This document shows positions 63,101 to 64,000 of a stretch of DNA of 64,000 bases, in pieces. Under the pieces are notes generated by a model. The model was not told where the DNA came from. It did not search any database and saw only the letters and a program-made list of their open reading frames with translations. A program made the position numbers and the translations under genes. The DNA lies in NCBI GenBank assembly GCA_035278025.1, contig DATEJK010000126.1:1-64000 (forward strand), in the 5' to 3' direction. The stretch is from JAICWP01 sp035278025 (GTDB lineage Bacteria; Acidobacteriota; Terriglobia; Terriglobales; Acidobacteriaceae). Numbering within the stretch: the stretch's first letter is position 1; each line of letters begins with the position of its first letter.

Positions 63101-63706
63101 GCGCTGCGCATCCCCGAACTGGAACACTATTTCTCGCAGCCCTGGCCGGAAGAGGCGCGCTTCGTGCTGCCTACCGCCGGCGCCGATCCCAAAACCGGCT
63201 TGCCTGCCTGGGGCGGGGTGCTGGCTTGGTGTGCCGTGCACGCGCTTGGCCGATTGTCAGATCCGCTGGAGCCGGCTGCCGCGCAATTATTCGATTCCAT
63301 GCACCTTCGCGAGGCCATCGCCGACGCCCTCGCCAAGCTTGGTCTGAAAGACGAAGAACGCTGGCGGGCGGTGGCGCGCATCCGTGCCGCCTTCGCCCAT
63401 GCCGGCTGGGCTCCCGGCGCCGCGCTTATTCCCGGCCGCACCACCGCGCTTTTCAGTTGGGTGCATGATCCCGATGTCGCCTGGGTCATCGGCGTCCACG
63501 AGTGGGACAGCGTTCGCTATTTCGTAAAAGAACCTTATGAGCGCCTTTTGTGGTGGATGGCCTTACCCGCGCTCATTACACTGGCCAGCGAGCCTGGACC
63601 CGGCCCCGAGAAGGTTCGTGCTCTGGAAGAGCAGATTGAAGCCCGCCTGCGCGCTGCCGCCTTGGGCGGCTACCGGGTGGAAGCGCTTTTCGAGGCCGGA
63701 AACTGA
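60158..63706 (+). CDS. Large GH13-type glycoside hydrolase/transferase with long flanking domains
   Basis: An 1182-residue protein. Residues 1-310 are mostly helical and not recognised. A (beta/alpha)8 GH13 core follows: region I 'DMVPNHMG' (Asp410), region II 'VIRFDAAM' with the nucleophile candidate Asp530, region III 'LLLAEAFW' with acid/base Glu595, and region IV 'NFMNNPDER' with Asp656. Region IV normally reads NHD; here it is NPD, so the usual His is absent. The last 330 residues are again unrecognised, with helix-rich and 'SWVHDPDVAWVIGVHEWD' strands. No signal peptide is seen, so it is cytoplasmic. It may act on alpha-glucan or a small sugar; the substrate is unknown. Confidence 0.8.
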   Translation: MKPDTTYEFHVSRAARDRYRFDQMLFSLSGNVVFANLAASREFARRMNQVREAERFPELAVNPGALNAMGLIDEVLHALVELYRKQRDPRVMLDALSWFESRLGPEMLEQTLQTFADHFPTVAVYRGEKKAAEWLRESTAGVPHRAMALEELMLLWLANLNLAFKIFEELFKDDLLASRTAYPKLTAELRDYFETRPRFGPDNQNLVDMLRGPALASPDSLSGQLAYIREKWSDLLGDLVRRLLTALDVLKEEEVAIWLRFHPPGPHFGGPAGLGDSSPAAIPHYSEFEYERFSPDLEWMPSTVLMAKSVYVWLDQLSKYYGRHIHRLDQIPDEELDLLARRGFNSLWLIGVWERSKASQRIKQLTGNPEAVASAYSLADYTIAEDLGGEAACANLRDRAWARGIRLASDMVPNHMGIDSRWVIQHPDWFLSLPYSPFPSYTFNGPDLSSDGRVEIKIDDHYFNRSDAAVVFRRLDRWSGDTRFIYHGNDGTSFPWNDTAQLNYLNPEVREAVIQTILHVARLFPVIRFDAAMTLTKRHYQRLWFPQPGTGGAIPSRAEHGLTKEQFDAAMPKEFWREVVDRVAAEAPGTLLLAEAFWLMEGYFVRTLGMHRVYNSAFMNMLRDEENANYRSVMKNTLEFDPDVLKRYVNFMNNPDERTAVDQFGKGDKYFGVCTLMVTLPGLPMFGHGQIEGFTERYGMEYRRAYYDEKPDPWLVARHEREISPLLHRRPLFAEVRDFLLYDFYTDDGWVNEDVYAYSNRRGEHRGLVVYHNRYASTRGWVRISAGQAEKLPGGGKRLRQRTLGESFGLSGDPSMFVAYRDSFTGQEYLHRARDVAERGLHLDLHAYQCQVFLDWRDICDHDGRPWGALCDMLAGNGVSSLDDALRQLELQPVHHAMRALLDPALAQEFAEYAVPAEPGEVRRPPAELVQDACRRARRFLEEARRFASSAGGEAVGLGPAREWQGQMETVVGELCEHLEAALRIPELEHYFSQPWPEEARFVLPTAGADPKTGLPAWGGVLAWCAVHALGRLSDPLEPAAAQLFDSMHLREAIADALAKLGLKDEERWRAVARIRAAFAHAGWAPGAALIPGRTTALFSWVHDPDVAWVIGVHEWDSVRYFVKEPYERLLWWMALPALITLASEPGPGPEKVRALEEQIEARLRAAALGGYRVEALFEAGN

Positions 63707-63809
63707 GCTTGCAGGACCCCAGTCCTCGGTGCCTGGCTCCTCAGGACTGCCGGAACAGATCGCTGGCTCAAGGCCAAGTGCTAATGGCTAATTGCTAAAA
63801 AGGAGACCC

Positions 63810-64000
63810 ATGGCCCAGGACACCACAACCCAGCATCAGTCCACGAGCATTGATTCCGTGCTGCAGGAGAGCCGCAGCTTCCCACCGCCGACGGAGTTCA
63901 GCCGTCAGGCGCACATCAAGAGTGTGCAGGACTATGAGCAGCTCTATGCCGAGGCCGAAAGCGATCCTGAAAGCTTCTGGGGGAACATCGCCCGCGAGCT
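63810..64000 (+). CDS. acs: Acetyl-CoA synthetase, N-terminal end (cut by window)
   Basis: The first 63 codons of a gene that runs off the window. AGGAG is 4 bases before the ATG. 'SRSFPPPTEFSRQAHIKS' and 'YEQLYAEAESDPESFWGNIA' are the typical opening of acetyl-CoA synthetases, where the Acs N-terminal domain (ACAS_N) begins. The enzyme makes acetyl-CoA from acetate, ATP and CoA. Only the N-terminus is present, so a related acyl-CoA synthetase cannot be excluded. Confidence 0.8.
   Translation, partial: MAQDTTTQHQSTSIDSVLQESRSFPPPTEFSRQAHIKSVQDYEQLYAEAESDPESFWGNIARE

Noticed and set aside
63720..63749. Inverted repeat CAGTCCT...AGGACTG after the GH13 gene as a terminator
   Set aside because: No T-run follows and the 16-base loop is long; it may be a weak hairpin but is not supported as a terminator.

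Overview
The window looks like a chromosomal segment of an Acidobacteriota bacterium (Koribacter/Terriglobia-like), moderately GC-rich and probably from a metagenome bin. The basis is family composition: a VWFA-type protein of the Acidobacteria-expanded class, a winged-helix/TPR CadC-like regulator, an Oar-like TonB receptor with an N-terminal carboxypeptidase-regulatory-like domain, a remnant of an acidobacterial-type FtsX/MacB permease, Tat-exported oxidoreductases, and pathway genes with 4-bp overlaps. No rRNA, tRNA, CRISPR array, prophage or transposase gene was seen.

Layout. 0-2 kb: tail of a prolyl oligopeptidase, a tiny Flp-pilin-like gene and a PfkB sugar kinase. 1.5-8.4 kb: an arginine operon on the minus strand (argC-argB-argF-argG-argH plus a GNAT that may be the N-acetylglutamate synthase), with argR just upstream, a good sigma70 promoter, ArgR boxes and a possible arginine-rich leader peptide. 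8.4-17.7 kb: three tandem Tat-exported spermidine-dehydrogenase-like flavoproteins, each bounded by copies of one short repeat, divergent from a two-subunit periplasmic molybdenum hydroxylase; together they could oxidise amines to aldehydes and then to acids. 17.7-24.3 kb: metallo-beta-lactamase-fold hydrolase, gamma-glutamyltransferase, YtcJ-like amidohydrolase, VWA protein and an outer-membrane beta-barrel.

24.6-33 kb: MTA phosphorylase, PfkB kinase and GT-C membrane glycosyltransferase in one set, then mgtC-dapF-ldcA-mpl-plsC, a tightly overlapped set joining meso-diaminopimelate synthesis, murein-peptide recycling and phosphatidate synthesis. 33-39 kb: prenyl diphosphate synthase, ATP-dependent DNA ligase, type IV pilin, degenerate receiver domain, xseB, and a homocysteine methyltransferase/methylene-THF reductase fusion. 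39-46.6 kb: an accessory-looking patch of seemingly lower GC (GDSL hydrolase, SDR, SnoaL-like protein, permease remnant, DUF3592-like protein, cupin/MarR pair, CadC-like regulator between two 109-bp direct repeats).

46.6-64 kb: Tat amidase, beta-propeller lipoprotein, penicillin-acylase-family enzyme divergent from fur across a perfect Fur box, zinc-ribbon membrane protein, DHH phosphoesterase, TonB receptor with a possible AUU start, D-aminoacylase-like amidohydrolase lacking the usual HxH pair, a 1182-residue GH13 protein with an altered region IV, and the start of acetyl-CoA synthetase.

Two short interspersed repeat families punctuate intergenic DNA. The most promising uncharacterised items are the candidate arginine leader in front of argC, the repeat-bounded amine-dehydrogenase triplet next to the molybdenum hydroxylase, and the unusual GH13 protein. 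All functions are inferred from sequence motifs read by eye; no database search was run.
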